A stretch of 64,000 nucleotides of DNA from Marinobacter sp. EhC06. Lineage in GTDB: Bacteria; Pseudomonadota; Gammaproteobacteria; Pseudomonadales; Oleiphilaceae. Below the pieces are notes generated by a model that did not search any database, had not been told where the DNA came from, and worked only from the letters and a program-made list of their open reading frames with translations. The position numbers were made by a program, and so were the translations under genes. Location of the stretch: the NCBI RefSeq assembly GCF_001650915.1, contig NZ_LXYO01000035.1, positions 184,154 through 248,153 on the forward strand. The letters are read 5' to 3'. This document shows, piece by piece, positions 20,332 to 30,249 of the stretch; the first letter of the stretch is position 1; each line of letters begins with the position of its first letter.

Positions 20332-21033
20332 ATGGCTGCAGTTGCACAGTCCATCCGTCGCAGCGCCATCGGCCTCGGCTTGTTTGCCGTTATCACCGGT
20401 GGCACCATCGCCGTGACCCAGGTGGCCACCGAAGAGCGCATTCGTGAGCAGGCGGCCCGTGCCGAGGCCCAGGCCCTCTATGAAATCATTCCGGAAAGCC
20501 GGCACAATAACGATCTGCTCCGGGACACCGTGCAGCTACCCGCCAGCGAGCGGCTCGCGCAACCCGGCCCTCTGACCGTTTGGGTGGCGAGACAGGACGA
20601 ACGACCCATTGGCATGATCATGCCCGTGGTTGCACCGGACGGGTACTCTGGAAAAATACATCTGCTAGTGGGCGTGGACATGGAGGGCACCATTCTCGGC
20701 GTCCGGGTAACCAACCATAAAGAAACGCCGGGGCTGGGAGACCAGATCGAGACCCGAAAATCCGACTGGATCAAGAGCTTTGATGGCCGCTCTCTGGGCA
20801 AGCCCCCGCATCGGGAGTGGAACGTCAAAAAGAATGGCGGAGAATTCGATCAGTTCACTGGCGCCACCATCACGCCAAGGGCTGTGGTAAAAGCTGTTCA
20901 GAAGGCACTGATCTACTTCCGGGAAAATCGTCAGATTATCCGGGAGCGGCTCAATGAAGAGCCGTCACCGAGAGACAACATCCTGAACCCTGAAGCGATT
21001 GCCGGCGAATCGTCCAATACGGAGCATTCCTGA
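20332..21033 (+). CDS. rsxG: Rnf/Rsx electron transport complex subunit G
   Basis: A 233-residue protein with one N-terminal membrane helix ([19 protein letters not shown]) and a periplasmic FMN-binding domain. The flavinylation motif is [12 protein letters not shown] at about residues 180-191, where the second Thr of TGAT is the expected attachment site. [15 protein letters not shown] is also characteristic. It is homologous to NqrC and tightly packed between rsxD and rsxE. Confidence 0.96.
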   Translation: MAAVAQSIRRSAIGLGLFAVITGGTIAVTQVATEERIREQAARAEAQALYEIIPESRHNNDLLRDTVQLPASERLAQPGPLTVWVARQDERPIGMIMPVVAPDGYSGKIHLLVGVDMEGTILGVRVTNHKETPGLGDQIETRKSDWIKSFDGRSLGKPPHREWNVKKNGGEFDQFTGATITPRAVVKAVQKALIYFRENRQIIRERLNEEPSPRDNILNPEAIAGESSNTEHS

Positions 21034-21035
21034 TC

Positions 21036-21752
21036 ATGGCAACCAAATCATCCAGCGAAATCGTCCGGGACGGGCTCTGGGACAACAACCCTGCCCTCGT
21101 ACAGGTGCTTGGGCTCTGCCCTCTTCTGGCCGTGACCAGTACCGTTGTCAACGCCATCGGGCTGGGCCTGGCCACACTCATGGTGCTCATGGGATCCAAT
21201 CTCGCAGTCTCGCTGATTCGCAATTTCGTGAGCGAATCCGTGCGTCTGCCCGCATTTGTGATGATCATCGCCTCGTTCGTGACCTGCGCCGAGCTGCTGA
21301 TGCAGGCCTTTACCTATGAGCTGTACCTCATCCTTGGCATTTTTATCCCGTTGATCGTCACCAACTGTGCCATTCTTGGCCGAGCCGACGCCTTCGCCTC
21401 AAGGAATCCACCGCTTCCGGCACTCTTGGACGGTGCCATGATGGGCCTCGGTTTTCTGGCGGTTCTGGTGGTTCTGGGCGGCATACGGGAGCTCATTGGA
21501 CAGGGCACTCTGTTTGTCGACATGCACCTGCTGCTCGGCCCCGTTGCCGCTGACTGGGTGGTACGCCCGTTCGACAATTACCCGGACATGCTGTTCATGA
21601 TTCTTCCGCCAGGCGCGTTTGTGGGCCTCGGCCTGCTGATCGCCCTCAAGAACGGGATCGACAATCACCTGGAAGAACGCCGCAAAGCCAATGAACCAGC
21701 ACCCGTGGCAGCGGGCAGCAAGCGGGTCCGGGTTACCGGGAACGTTTCCTGA
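21036..21752 (+). CDS. rsxE: Rnf/Rsx electron transport complex subunit E
   Basis: A 238-residue membrane subunit paralogous to RsxA. It begins with a short cytoplasmic stretch ([27 protein letters not shown]), has about six helices and the conserved [23 protein letters not shown] segment, and ends with a basic tail. It completes the operon; nth begins 28 bases further on, the same order as in E. coli. Confidence 0.97.
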   Translation: MATKSSSEIVRDGLWDNNPALVQVLGLCPLLAVTSTVVNAIGLGLATLMVLMGSNLAVSLIRNFVSESVRLPAFVMIIASFVTCAELLMQAFTYELYLILGIFIPLIVTNCAILGRADAFASRNPPLPALLDGAMMGLGFLAVLVVLGGIRELIGQGTLFVDMHLLLGPVAADWVVRPFDNYPDMLFMILPPGAFVGLGLLIALKNGIDNHLEERRKANEPAPVAAGSKRVRVTGNVS

Positions 21753-21780
21753 TCCCCTGGTTGCAGAAGACTGAGAGCTG

Positions 21781-22419
21781 ATGAACAAACAGAAACGCAT
21801 TGAGATTTTCACCCGTCTCCGGGAGGCCAACCCCAACCCGACCACCGAGCTGAACTATTCCAGCCCGTTCGAGCTGCTGATTGCGGTTATCCTATCGGCC
21901 CAGGCCACGGATGTGGGTGTCAACAAGGCAACGGACAAGCTGTTCCCGGTAGCCAACACGCCAGAGGCCATCCTCGCCCTGGGGGTTGACGGCCTCAAGG
22001 AATACATCAAAACCATTGGCCTGTTTAACAGCAAGGCCGAGAACGTGATCAAGACCTGTCGCATTCTGATTGACAAACACGATGGCCAGGTACCGGAACG
22101 CCGGGAAGATCTTGAGGCATTACCAGGTGTCGGTCGCAAAACCGCAAATGTGGTGCTGAATACCGCGTTCGGCCACATGGCAATGGCGGTGGACACCCAT
22201 ATCTATCGCGTGTCGAACCGCACCGGCATCGCCCCGGGCAAGAACGTTCTCGAAGTGGAGAACCGGTTGATGCGCCTGGTGCCGAAAGAGTTCCTGCTGG
22301 ACGCGCACCACTGGCTGATTCTGCACGGACGTTATACCTGTACCGCCCGAAAGCCAAAATGCGGCGCCTGTATCATTGAAGACCTGTGCGAGTTCAAGCA
22401 GAAACGGGATTATCTGTGA
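21781..22419 (+). CDS. nth: Endonuclease III
   Basis: A 212-residue DNA glycosylase/AP lyase that removes oxidised pyrimidines. The helix-hairpin-helix LPGVGRKTANVVL holds the catalytic Lys (GRKTA), and VDTHIYRVSNR holds the catalytic Asp. The four-cysteine 4Fe-4S loop is present at the C-terminus (CTARKPKCGACIIEDLC). It follows the rsx operon and is closed by a strong terminator. Confidence 0.98.
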   Translation: MNKQKRIEIFTRLREANPNPTTELNYSSPFELLIAVILSAQATDVGVNKATDKLFPVANTPEAILALGVDGLKEYIKTIGLFNSKAENVIKTCRILIDKHDGQVPERREDLEALPGVGRKTANVVLNTAFGHMAMAVDTHIYRVSNRTGIAPGKNVLEVENRLMRLVPKEFLLDAHHWLILHGRYTCTARKPKCGACIIEDLCEFKQKRDYL

Positions 22420-22431
22420 ATTCAGGTTGAT

Positions 22432-22458
22432 AAAAAGCCGGCATTGCGCCGGCTTTTT
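22432..22458. terminator. Bidirectional intrinsic terminator between nth and the chalcone-isomerase-like gene
   Basis: The inverted repeat AAAAAGCCGGC at 22432-22442 pairs with GCCGGCTTTTT at 22448-22458 across a five-base loop. There are T runs on both strands, so it can stop the rsx-nth message and the convergent minus-strand gene. Confidence 0.92.
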
Positions 22459-22481
22459 ACTTTCAGAAGCGAGGCCCGGGG

Positions 22482-23057
22482 TTACCGCTGGCCGAGCATT
22501 TTCTCCTTCAGGTCCTTCTGAGCCGGTTTATCTGACAGCCAGATTCCAAACAGGGCCTTTTTGAAGGCCAGATCGCCAACGGTGTCCTTGTGCTCACCAT
22601 TCTTGAGGACCCGGACGCCTTCTCCCGGCAGATACACCAAGTCAAATACGTCACCCTCGGTGATCTCTTCCCGGAACACCGCCATGAACTGGTCCACATC
22701 CTCTTGGATAGACGCCATATCGCCGTCGGTGGAGGCTTCGAAACCCTCCAGTGTGGCCTCGGTCATGCGTTCGCTGGTAATCATGCCGGAAATGATATGC
22801 AGAGTAATTGCCTGGGGTTCATCCGCGTTGATCACTGCCTCACCATCGTCGATGGTCTCCGGGACATACAGGCCTCCGACATACAGATCCATGAACCACT
22901 TGGAGCGGGTACCTGCGCCATTAAGCTTAAGTTCGGTATCCATGGCTGAATAGGTATCCGGAACATCAACACCTTCCACGGTGATCGCAGCAGCCGGTGC
23001 CGACAGCAGCGCTGTCATAAGCACAGAGGCAAAGCCGGTTGTAAGAGCCTTCTTCAT
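22482..23057 (-). CDS. Chalcone isomerase-like exported protein
   Basis: A 191-residue protein with a clear signal peptide (MKKALTTGFASVLMTALLSAPAAA, cleavage after AAA near residue 24). The mature part matches the bacterial chalcone-isomerase-like family: VEGVDVPDTY, LKLNGAGTRSKWFMDLYVGGLYVPE, EQAITLHIISGMITSERM (here PQAITLHI), and the C-terminal FKKALFGIWLSDKP. Flavonoid isomerisation is not expected in this host; bacterial members are periplasmic with unknown ligand, possibly fatty acids as for the plant FAP relatives. It is a stand-alone gene. Confidence 0.85.
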   Translation of the reverse strand: MKKALTTGFASVLMTALLSAPAAAITVEGVDVPDTYSAMDTELKLNGAGTRSKWFMDLYVGGLYVPETIDDGEAVINADEPQAITLHIISGMITSERMTEATLEGFEASTDGDMASIQEDVDQFMAVFREEITEGDVFDLVYLPGEGVRVLKNGEHKDTVGDLAFKKALFGIWLSDKPAQKDLKEKMLGQR

Positions 23058-23206
23058 AGTCCTTTCCTTTTCGATCGTTATTATTGACGTGTTTCATTCG
23101 TGCACCGGGTTTCGACACCCTTATCCCCGCCCGGTCACGGCATTCTATCAATGAGGCTGGCGGCCAGTGCGCAACCTGGTTCTCATTTGCAGCGATCCTG
23201 AAACAC

Positions 23207-23241
23207 AAAAAAACCGGCCAGGAATATCCTGGCCGGCTTTT
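23207..23241 (-). terminator. Intrinsic terminator of rpoS
   Basis: CCGGCCAGGA at 23214-23223 and its complement at 23227-23236 form a 10-bp GC-rich stem with a three-base loop. On the minus strand it is followed by a run of seven T. It lies just downstream of the rpoS stop codon. Confidence 0.9.
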
Positions 23242-23263
23242 CGATCGGAATATCAGAAGGGTT

Positions 23264-24259
23264 TTACTTGAAGAGCAGGTTTCCGGACAAGCCTTCCTTC
23301 TCCAGAATTTCCCGAAGGCGACGAAGCGCCTCAACCTGAATCTGCCGCACGCGTTCACGGGTAAGACCGATTTCCTGCCCCACTTCCTCAAGCGTACTGA
23401 CCGGATAACCCCGAAGACCAAACCGCCGTGACAGAACTTCCTGCTGCTTGTCACTGAGCTGATCGATCCACTTTTCCAGGCAGGAACACATGTTGTTGTC
23501 CTGCAGGAGATCCGCCGGATCTGACGCTCCCTCATCGGCTACGGTATCCAGCAGCGACTTTTCGCCACCGGTACCAATGGGCGTATCCATCGACGCCACA
23601 CGCTCATTCAGACCAAGCATGCGCTTCACATCAGCTACCGGCTTGTCGACCATTCTAGCGATTTCTTCGGCCGACGGCTCATGATCCAGTTTCTGGGTCA
23701 GCTCCCGCGCCGCACGCAGGTAGAGGTTGAGTTCCTTAACCACATGAATCGGCAGACGGATGGTGCGGGTCTGGTTCATGATGGCCCGCTCAATGGTCTG
23801 GCGAATCCACCAAGTGGCGTAAGTGGAGAAGCGGAAGCCACGCTCCGGATCAAACTTCTCAACCGCCCGGATCAAACCTAGGTTGCCCTCCTCAATCAGG
23901 TCCAGCAGCGTCAGGCCCCGATTCACGTAGCGACGGGCAATCTTGACTACAAGACGAAGATTGCTCTCGATCATGCGCTTGCGGCCGGACTCCTCTCCCT
24001 TGCGCGCCAGGCGGGCAAAGTAGACCTCTTCTTCCGGCGTCAGGAGTGGTGAGAAACCGATTTCGTTGAGATACAGCTGAGTGGCATCCAGCTGTTTTTG
24101 ACTGGTGAAATAACGTCCCTGGGTGGGAAAATCCTCTTCGACTTCAGCCACTTCTTCGGTGGCCTCTTTATCGACTTTCTCTTCAGCTAACAGTTGATCC
24201 TCGGCATCGTCCATGTCCGACACGCGATCAATGATGATGTCTTCTTGCTCTGCTGACAT
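23264..24259 (-). CDS. rpoS: RNA polymerase sigma factor RpoS
   Basis: A 331-residue group 2 sigma-70 factor for stationary phase and general stress. Region 1.2 contains [26 protein letters not shown]; region 2 has [60 protein letters not shown]; region 4 has RFGLRGY and [18 protein letters not shown]. The start at 24259 ([10 protein letters not shown]) has a GAGGCGGGG ribosome site; the frame to 24280 is not needed. nlpD lies upstream, the usual context, with a 205-base leader between. Confidence 0.97.
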   Translation of the reverse strand: MSAEQEDIIIDRVSDMDDAEDQLLAEEKVDKEATEEVAEVEEDFPTQGRYFTSQKQLDATQLYLNEIGFSPLLTPEEEVYFARLARKGEESGRKRMIESNLRLVVKIARRYVNRGLTLLDLIEEGNLGLIRAVEKFDPERGFRFSTYATWWIRQTIERAIMNQTRTIRLPIHVVKELNLYLRAARELTQKLDHEPSAEEIARMVDKPVADVKRMLGLNERVASMDTPIGTGGEKSLLDTVADEGASDPADLLQDNNMCSCLEKWIDQLSDKQQEVLSRRFGLRGYPVSTLEEVGQEIGLTRERVRQIQVEALRRLREILEKEGLSGNLLFK

Positions 24260-24464
24260 TTGTCTTGCCCCGCCTCTCAATAATCCTGGATGTTCGTCCG
24301 ATACTTCTTTTTATTGCGGACGTCTTTGTATTCGTGCTTTTTCTTCAGGACATTTTGTTGGTCGGCCTGTAGTGGCCTTATACCGTTTTTGTTTTTCTTG
24401 CGAACGCGGTTTTTTGTCAGTGCCGGCGTGTGGGATCTGCGCAGCCTGCTGACTGCGTTATTTA
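24260..24464 (-). other. nlpD-rpoS intergenic leader
   Basis: On the minus strand this 205-base gap is A-rich and U-poor near the middle, with runs such as AAGAAAAACAAAAACGG, before the rpoS ribosome site. It holds no plausible gene. In enterobacteria the long rpoS 5' leader carries Hfq and small-RNA sites; the A-rich runs here could serve the same role, which is inference only. Confidence 0.4.
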
Positions 24465-25361
24465 TTAGCGCGGTGGCAGATAATGGACTGGGTCAACCGG
24501 ATTGCCGTTTTTGCGAATCTCAAAATGCAACATGGGTCGTTCAGCGCCACTGCTACCGAGCTCTGCGATCACCTGCCCGGCTTTCACATCCTCCCCTTCC
24601 TGCACCAGAATCTTCCGGTTGTGAGCGTAAGCACTTAAATAGTGCTCATTATGATTCACGATAATCAGATTGCCGTATCCAAGCAACCCGTTGCCGGCAT
24701 AGACCACATTCCCGGTGGCCGCAGCCCTTACAGCATCCCCGGCTTGCCCGGCAATATCAATACCTTTATTGACTTTTCCGGATGTTGAATATCCAGCAAT
24801 TACAGTGCCAACGTGAGGCCAGCGCCATTCGATTCGAGCCACGGTCTGGGTCTGGGAAGCCAGCGGCGCACCCTTACTAGGCGCCCTGGTTACCGCAGGT
24901 TTTGGTGCCGTGGCAGCTGTCTGCTTGGGCGGCGAAGCCCGGCTCGGCGTTCTGGTGACCGAGGTCGCCGGTTTGCTGGCAGTAGTAGTCTGACTGCCGG
25001 AGGTTACATTTCCACGAAGATCCAGGCGAAGCACCTGCCCTGCCTTGAGGTTCCAGGGTGGACCAATCCCGTTGGCATCACCCAGCTCCCGATAGTCCCG
25101 ACCATACCGCCAGGCTATGCTGTAAAGGGTTTCGCCAGGCTGGACGACGTGCCGGCCCCAGTAGACCGGGGGATTGTATATATCATCCTGGTAGAGCGCG
25201 GGGGTATTGCAGCCAGACAAAAGCAGCAAGGCAATCAGGGGAAGGAGAATCAAAAGGCTGGTCGGCGTTTTTTCCGCAGGGCGAGAGGATTCAGAGGCAC
25301 CGGAAAGGAACCGCGGGGACACCGGTAAAACGGCATTGACTAGCCCACGCAAAAATCTCAC
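24465..25361 (-). CDS. nlpD: NlpD-like LysM/M23 lipoprotein
   Basis: A 298-residue lipoprotein: hydrophobic LLILLPLIALLLLSGC with lipobox Cys at about 52, a LysM domain (HVVQPGETLYSIAWRYGRDYRELGDANGI), a Ser/Thr/Pro/Lys-rich linker, then a LytM/M23 domain (GIDIAGQAGDAVRAAATGNVVYAG, LSAYAHN, LHFEIRKNGNPVDP). The first metal-site His of active M23 enzymes is absent (NKGID instead of HxGxD), as in E. coli NlpD. This implies an amidase-activator role at the septum (AmiC in E. coli) rather than hydrolysis. Confidence 0.94.
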   Translation of the reverse strand: MRFLRGLVNAVLPVSPRFLSGASESSRPAEKTPTSLLILLPLIALLLLSGCNTPALYQDDIYNPPVYWGRHVVQPGETLYSIAWRYGRDYRELGDANGIGPPWNLKAGQVLRLDLRGNVTSGSQTTTASKPATSVTRTPSRASPPKQTAATAPKPAVTRAPSKGAPLASQTQTVARIEWRWPHVGTVIAGYSTSGKVNKGIDIAGQAGDAVRAAATGNVVYAGNGLLGYGNLIIVNHNEHYLSAYAHNRKILVQEGEDVKAGQVIAELGSSGAERPMLHFEIRKNGNPVDPVHYLPPR

Positions 25362-25562
25362 AGGAATAAAACTGACCCAGTTATGAAAAATCCATATAAA
25401 CCATTTTGGTTGTCGAAGCAGTTTCTAAACTTTTTATAGTAACTTGCTAATATATTGCACATTTCTCGCAGGAAGCCAAGTTACTCCCCGGCCATCCTTG
25501 TTACCTCACGAAACACCCATTTTGTGCGTCAGGTAACACTCTGGCACCACAATCGCCCCGAT
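25362..25562. promoter_or_regulatory. AT-rich upstream region of nlpD with an inverted repeat
   Basis: A 200-base gap between DUF368 and nlpD, notably AT-rich at 25380-25465, where the nlpD promoter should lie. At 25500-25510 GTTACCTCACG faces CGTCAGGTAAC at 25527-25537: an inverted repeat of 11 bases with one mismatch and a 16-base spacer. It could be an operator or a hairpin after the DUF368 gene. No T run follows, so a terminator is less likely. Confidence 0.4.
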
Positions 25563-26552
25563 TTACGTCGACGATGAGACATATCCGCGCCTGGAACCAA
25601 TCCATTCCACAAGCAGAACCAAACCAAAACCAGCCAGTGCCATAAGCACTGCGAAAAACACCTTGGGGTCCTGCCCTGCCTGTTCCGCGAAGGTCCAGGG
25701 CCAGATACTTGCCTCATTCAGGGGCACCTTTTCACCAGAGCTGTTTTCCCGCCAACTGAGTGTTTCTTTCCAGGGCCAGACCTTGTTGAGCGCGCCGATC
25801 ATGAAGCCGGTCAGCAAAGCGAGCACCAGATCATGGAAATGATGAAACGCCCAGGTGATCAGGCGGGCGATGGATAACAGGCCCACCACGCAACCTGCCA
25901 TAAACAGCAACAGAATGCCCACCTCGAACGATTTGATCGCCGCCAGCACGGGCGCATACATGCCAATAATCACCAGAATGAAACTGCCCGAGATGCCGGG
26001 AAGAATCATGGCACAGATGGCGAGGGCGCCGGCGCCGAAAAATGCCAGAGCGGAAGGCGAGACCTCGCTGGCGGAAAGGGTGGTTACCCACCAGGCGATA
26101 GCAATGCCTACCAGCAGCGGAATCAGTAGTGTGGGCGTATAACGCCGGACCTGGCGCCCCACATGCCACACCGAGGCGACAATCAAGCCAAAGAAAAAGC
26201 TCCAGATCAGGATCGGATACGCCACCAGCAAGTAACTGATGGCTGAAGCCAGAGTGGCAATACTGGTCAGAATGCCCGCCAGCAGACAGACCAGAAAGGT
26301 TCCATCGACGGCGTTCCAGAAAGCCCTGAACTGGCCCCGAAACAGCTGGCGAAAGACCGCTCCGGGAACAGCGTTGATCGCCTCCAGCAGCCGGAAATAG
26401 ATACCGGTTATGAATGCGATGGTGCCTCCGGACACACCCGGAACGATATCAGCGGCTCCCATTGCAATGCCCCGCAGAAATACTGCTGCAGGATGATGGT
26501 TACGGGCGGTTTCGCTATCTACGTCGGAGCTGAGTACTGCAGAGTCAACCAT
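25563..26552 (-). CDS. DUF368 domain-containing membrane protein
   Basis: A 329-residue polytopic membrane protein with about eight to ten hydrophobic segments. The signature of the family is in the first third (FLRGIAMGAADIVPGVSGGTIAFITGIYFRLL) and again in MILPGISGSFILVIIGMY. DUF368 proteins are proposed undecaprenyl- or lipid-phosphate translocases (the PopT group); that link is from general knowledge of the family. It starts two bases after the pcm stop codon, in the same operon as surE and pcm. Confidence 0.9.
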   Translation of the reverse strand: MVDSAVLSSDVDSETARNHHPAAVFLRGIAMGAADIVPGVSGGTIAFITGIYFRLLEAINAVPGAVFRQLFRGQFRAFWNAVDGTFLVCLLAGILTSIATLASAISYLLVAYPILIWSFFFGLIVASVWHVGRQVRRYTPTLLIPLLVGIAIAWWVTTLSASEVSPSALAFFGAGALAICAMILPGISGSFILVIIGMYAPVLAAIKSFEVGILLLFMAGCVVGLLSIARLITWAFHHFHDLVLALLTGFMIGALNKVWPWKETLSWRENSSGEKVPLNEASIWPWTFAEQAGQDPKVFFAVLMALAGFGLVLLVEWIGSRRGYVSSST

Positions 26553-26554
26553 AA

Positions 26555-27211
26555 CTATCGGACAACCCCGCCCAGGAGCGGGACAAACCGGACCGGTTCC
26601 AGCTCCTTGTGATCGAAACGATCGCCCCTGCGGGTAACCTCCACCAATACCTGATTCTCTTCGCCCACTGGCGCAATCAGAATGCCACCGTCGGCCAGCT
26701 GAGCGAGCAATTCGCCGGGAACTTCAATTGGCGCAGCGGTCACGATAATGCCGTCGAAAGGGCCGCGCTCGGGCCAGCCCATGCCACCGTCAGCGTGTTT
26801 CAGGAACACGTTTCTGGCGTTCAACTGGCGCAATCGGTCCCGGGCCCGGTCCTGCAGCGCCTTGATACGCTCAACGCTGTAGATTTCGGAAAAGAGACGG
26901 GAGAGCACCGCGGTCTGATAGCCTGATCCGGTTCCCAGCTCCAGCACCCGTGCAGGCCCATGGGCCAGCATCAATTCCGTCATCCGCGCCACAATGTAGG
27001 GCTGGGACAGGGTCTGACCATAGCCGATCGGCAGGGATGTATCTTCATAAGCGCGATGGGACAGGGCCTCATCCAGGAAGATGTGCCGTGGCACCTCCCC
27101 CATAATCTCAAGTACCCGGTCCGATTCGATGCCGGCTTCCCTGAGGCGCTGGACCAGTCGCATCCGGGTGCGTCGGGAGGTCATCCCGATGCCTTCGAGC
27201 TGAGCGGTCAT
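26555..27211 (-). CDS. pcm: Protein-L-isoaspartate O-methyltransferase
   Basis: A 218-residue SAM-dependent methyltransferase that initiates repair of isoaspartyl residues. Motifs are the PIGYGQTLSQPYIVARM substrate segment, motif I VLELGTGSGYQTAVLS, and the post-motif GPFDGIIVTAAPIEVPGELLAQL. Its start overlaps the surE stop codon by four bases. The pcm-surE-truD order is as in E. coli. Confidence 0.97.
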   Translation of the reverse strand: MTAQLEGIGMTSRRTRMRLVQRLREAGIESDRVLEIMGEVPRHIFLDEALSHRAYEDTSLPIGYGQTLSQPYIVARMTELMLAHGPARVLELGTGSGYQTAVLSRLFSEIYSVERIKALQDRARDRLRQLNARNVFLKHADGGMGWPERGPFDGIIVTAAPIEVPGELLAQLADGGILIAPVGEENQVLVEVTRRGDRFDHKELEPVRFVPLLGGVVR

Positions 27212-27978
27212 CCCCGGCCCTCCAGCGAATCCTCCAGGGTGTCGACCCAGTCCCGGAGCCGGGACAGCGCCTCATGCCGGGTCATGTCGATATGTACCGG
27301 AGTCACCGAGACATAGCCTTCGCGGACGGCGTTGAAATCCGTACCCGGACCTGCATCACCGCCCACACCGGCGGCCCCGATCCAGTAACGCTCCTTACCG
27401 CGGGGACAGGTCATCGGAACCGCGCCTTCAGCCCGCTCCCGGTGGCCCAGGCGGGTCACCCGGATTCCAGCCAGCTCCTCCCAGGGTACGTCCGGGACAT
27501 TCACATTAAGAATGGAGCGCGGCCCAAGCGCCAGGGGGCGCTCGTTTTCGAGGAGCATCCGGATCACCCGGGCAGCTGTTTCGTAGTGAAAGTGGCCATC
27601 GTTAACCAGGGAAACGGCAATGGCCGGAAGGCCAAGGTGACGCCCTTCGGTGGCTGCGGCAACGGTACCTGAATAGATAATGTCATCGCCCAGGTTGGCA
27701 TGGGTGTTTATCCCGGAAACCACCCTGTCGAATGGCTCTTTGAACAGCCCGTTGACCGCCAGATGAACACAGTCTGTGGGCGTTCCATCCACGGAACGGA
27801 ACCCGTTTGGATGCTCTTCCACGGTGAGGGGGCGATTGAGGGTCAGGGCGTTACTGGCACCGCTGTGATCCCGATCGGGGGCCACGACCTCCAGCTCACC
27901 CAGGCCCTTCAATCCCTCGAACAGGGCGATAAGCCCCGGCGAATGAACGCCGTCATCGTTCGACAACAGAATACGCAC
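27208..27978 (-). CDS. surE: 5'/3'-nucleotidase SurE
   Basis: A 256-residue metal-dependent nucleoside-monophosphate phosphatase associated with stress survival. The N-terminal ILLSNDDGVHSPG carries the metal-binding Asp pair; VVAPDRDHSGASNALTL and VVSGINTHANLGDDIIYSGTVAAATEG carry further ligand residues (here NTHANLG where many members have NxGxNLG). TPTDCVHLAV is also conserved. It follows truD by 11 bases. Confidence 0.96.
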   Translation of the reverse strand: MRILLSNDDGVHSPGLIALFEGLKGLGELEVVAPDRDHSGASNALTLNRPLTVEEHPNGFRSVDGTPTDCVHLAVNGLFKEPFDRVVSGINTHANLGDDIIYSGTVAAATEGRHLGLPAIAVSLVNDGHFHYETAARVIRMLLENERPLALGPRSILNVNVPDVPWEELAGIRVTRLGHRERAEGAVPMTCPRGKERYWIGAAGVGGDAGPGTDFNAVREGYVSVTPVHIDMTRHEALSRLRDWVDTLEDSLEGRG

Positions 27979-27989
27979 AGTGTTCTCCG

Positions 27990-29039
27990 CTAGCCTTGTT
28001 GTTCGTTATGTCGGCTGAGGCTCATGTCCTCAAGCTCGAAAATATCACTCAAAATCGTTGTGGCGTACTGGCCGGGTGACAGAACAAACGTCAGTTCCAG
28101 GCTGTCCTCAGCCAGCCACTGCCAGGAGAGCCTACCTGGCTTTACCGCCAGGGGCCGTCGCTCCGGTTTCATCCGGGTGACCGAGAACAGGCTTGCCAGA
28201 CCCGGGGTTTGCGCAACAATGTCCCGTTCAAGAGTTTCCAGCGCCCCGGAAGCAGTCGTGCCGCCGTCACCCCAAAGGGGCCCTGTCGCCCCTGCCTCAG
28301 CCCAGCTACCATCTTCTACCCGAGCTGCGAGCACCTCGTTAAACAGCCAAGAGCGCGCCGCCGAAAAATACAATACGTTTTTCGAGCCGTCGCTGCCAGC
28401 ACGCTTTTTGCCGCCGCGGCCTTTTCCGCCAGATCGGCTCCGACGGTTCAGGGTGGCGGGATCCAGGTGCACCGCCCGGTCAAGGTTTGCGCCGCCGTTG
28501 CCGAACCGCTGGGGACCAAAGTAATTGGGAGCGCCAATATCTGCCAGACGCGCCAGGGCACGATCAATGACCTCGTGCTCCCCGGTAACGGCTCTCAGGG
28601 TGACAACAAAGCCATTGCCCCTGTGCTCTCCTCGACGTAATTTCCGCGCCTGTCGGGAGGCCGCCAGAACGGGCCAGCGAGCGGCAATATCCTCAATCAA
28701 CGAGGCGTCCTGGGCTTCACACCCTGGTCGATAGAGACTGAACCATTGGCGTGTTACCGCATGCCGATCCTTGAGACCGCAAAAACCGACATCAAAGTTC
28801 CGACAATCCGCCATTCTGGCCAGTTCGCGAGCGACATACTCCGTGTTATCGCCCACTTTCTCCAGTTTCAGGCAGAGATGTTCTCCACTGCCCGGAGTTG
28901 CGTCTGCGTCAACATCAGAGCCGCTTTCCGGAAATTCCAGTAACTCGTCGACAATGAAATCGCCGGGCGTTGTCTTTAAACGACCAGAAGCAATACGGCC
29001 ACCGCCAGATGTGGGCCAGTCAAGACGCCACTGACTCAC
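27990..29039 (-). CDS. truD: tRNA pseudouridine(13) synthase
   Basis: A 349-residue synthase that isomerises U13 of tRNA-Glu. [17 protein letters not shown] contains the catalytic Asp, and [11 protein letters not shown] and GNGFVVTLR are the other family motifs. The TRUD insertion domain holds a Lys/Arg/Gly-rich loop ([16 protein letters not shown]). Its start overlaps the ispF stop codon by four bases. Confidence 0.96.
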   Translation of the reverse strand: MSQWRLDWPTSGGGRIASGRLKTTPGDFIVDELLEFPESGSDVDADATPGSGEHLCLKLEKVGDNTEYVARELARMADCRNFDVGFCGLKDRHAVTRQWFSLYRPGCEAQDASLIEDIAARWPVLAASRQARKLRRGEHRGNGFVVTLRAVTGEHEVIDRALARLADIGAPNYFGPQRFGNGGANLDRAVHLDPATLNRRSRSGGKGRGGKKRAGSDGSKNVLYFSAARSWLFNEVLAARVEDGSWAEAGATGPLWGDGGTTASGALETLERDIVAQTPGLASLFSVTRMKPERRPLAVKPGRLSWQWLAEDSLELTFVLSPGQYATTILSDIFELEDMSLSRHNEQQG

Positions 29040-29515
29040 GAATCCACCGGTTCAAGCAGGCAGATGGCCTGGCAGGCGATGCCTTCACCCCGCCCTGTAA
29101 AACCGAGTTTTTCCGTGGTCGTGGCTTTTACGCTCACACGACTGGCGGACACGCCCAGGTCTTCCGCAATATTTAGACGAATGGCATCAATGTGAGGCGC
29201 CATTTTCGGAGCCTGAGCGATGATGGTGGTATCTACATTCACCACGCTGAAACCTTCGTCGCGAACACGGCTAATGACCCGACGCAGAAGATCGCGGCTG
29301 TCGGCACCCGCCCACTCATCACTGGTGTCCGGAAAAAAATGTCCGATATCACCAAGTGCTACAGCGCCAAGTAGCGCATCCGCCAACGCATGCAGCAGCA
29401 CGTCACCATCGGAATGAGCCTTAAGCCCATGGGCATGGGGAATGCTTACACCGCCAATAATCACAGAATCGCCTTCACAGAAGGCATGGACATCAAAGCC
29501 CTGACCAATACGCAT
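29036..29515 (-). CDS. ispF: 2-C-methyl-D-erythritol 2,4-cyclodiphosphate synthase
   Basis: A 159-residue MEP-pathway enzyme making the cyclodiphosphate from CDP-ME 2-phosphate. [11 protein letters not shown] contains the zinc-binding Asp and His, [18 protein letters not shown] the second metal His, [10 protein letters not shown] the substrate loop, and [20 protein letters not shown] the C-terminal signature. It lies 26 bases downstream of ispD. Confidence 0.97.
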   Translation of the reverse strand: MRIGQGFDVHAFCEGDSVIIGGVSIPHAHGLKAHSDGDVLLHALADALLGAVALGDIGHFFPDTSDEWAGADSRDLLRRVISRVRDEGFSVVNVDTTIIAQAPKMAPHIDAIRLNIAEDLGVSASRVSVKATTTEKLGFTGRGEGIACQAICLLEPVDS

Positions 29516-29541
29516 AATGTGCTCCGGAAAACTCCGAACGT

Positions 29542-30243
29542 TCAGAACCGGCTAAGAATAAAGCCTGCGAGTGCCAGATCCGCGGGTACGGTGATCTTGA
29601 TATTGTCCGGCCGCCCTTCTACCAGCACCGGCATGTTACCGGAAAACTCCACGGCAGAGGACTCATCAGTCACCGGAAGTTCCCTGGCAAGGGCAGCTTC
29701 GAGGGACTCCACCAGAATACGATAGCGAAACATCTGAGGCGTTAACGCCCGCCACAAATTTGTGCGATCCACCGTCCCGGAAACCTCGGGCAGCTCGCCG
29801 GTGCCGGCGCTCTTGAGGGTGTCGGCCACTGGCGAAGCCAGGAGGCCCCCGACAGTGTGGTTGTAGAGTTGGTCAATAAGATTGCACAGATCCCGGGTAT
29901 GAAGGCATGGCCGTGCCGCATCGTGAACCAGAACCCAGTCATCATCACTGACCTGTTCCGCCATGGCATGCAGTGCCGACAACACCGAACCCGCCCTTTC
30001 GGAACCGCCGGTGCAGGTCTGGATTCGGTTATCTCCGCTGGCTTCGGTATCGGGCCACCAATGATCGGCCGGATGCAATGGCACCATGCAGCCGGAAAAA
30101 GGCGCGGAATCCATCAGTCGGGAAAGGGTGATGTCGAGAATGAAACGTTGGTCGATCCGAAGGTACTGTTTCGGTTGCTCAGCCTGCATACGCTGGCCGA
30201 TGCCGGCGGCAGGAACAATCAGCCAAAGTCTCGGAGCAGGCAT
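29542..30243 (-). CDS. ispD: 2-C-methyl-D-erythritol 4-phosphate cytidylyltransferase
   Basis: A 233-residue nucleotidyltransferase coupling MEP to [24 protein letters not shown] is the CTP-binding glycine-rich loop; [12 protein letters not shown] and the SSAVEFSG segment are also typical. A TTG at 30249 next to the ftsB stop codon would add two residues; the ATG at 30243 is preferred. Gene order ftsB-ispD-ispF is standard for gammaproteobacteria. Confidence 0.96.
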   Translation of the reverse strand: MPAPRLWLIVPAAGIGQRMQAEQPKQYLRIDQRFILDITLSRLMDSAPFSGCMVPLHPADHWWPDTEASGDNRIQTCTGGSERAGSVLSALHAMAEQVSDDDWVLVHDAARPCLHTRDLCNLIDQLYNHTVGGLLASPVADTLKSAGTGELPEVSGTVDRTNLWRALTPQMFRYRILVESLEAALARELPVTDESSAVEFSGNMPVLVEGRPDNIKITVPADLALAGFILSRF

Positions 30244-30249
30244 AGACAA

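Noticed and set aside
24465..25361. NlpD as an active endopeptidase
   Set aside because: The HxxxD metal motif is degenerate (Asn-Lys-Gly-Ile-Asp), so activator function is more likely than hydrolysis.
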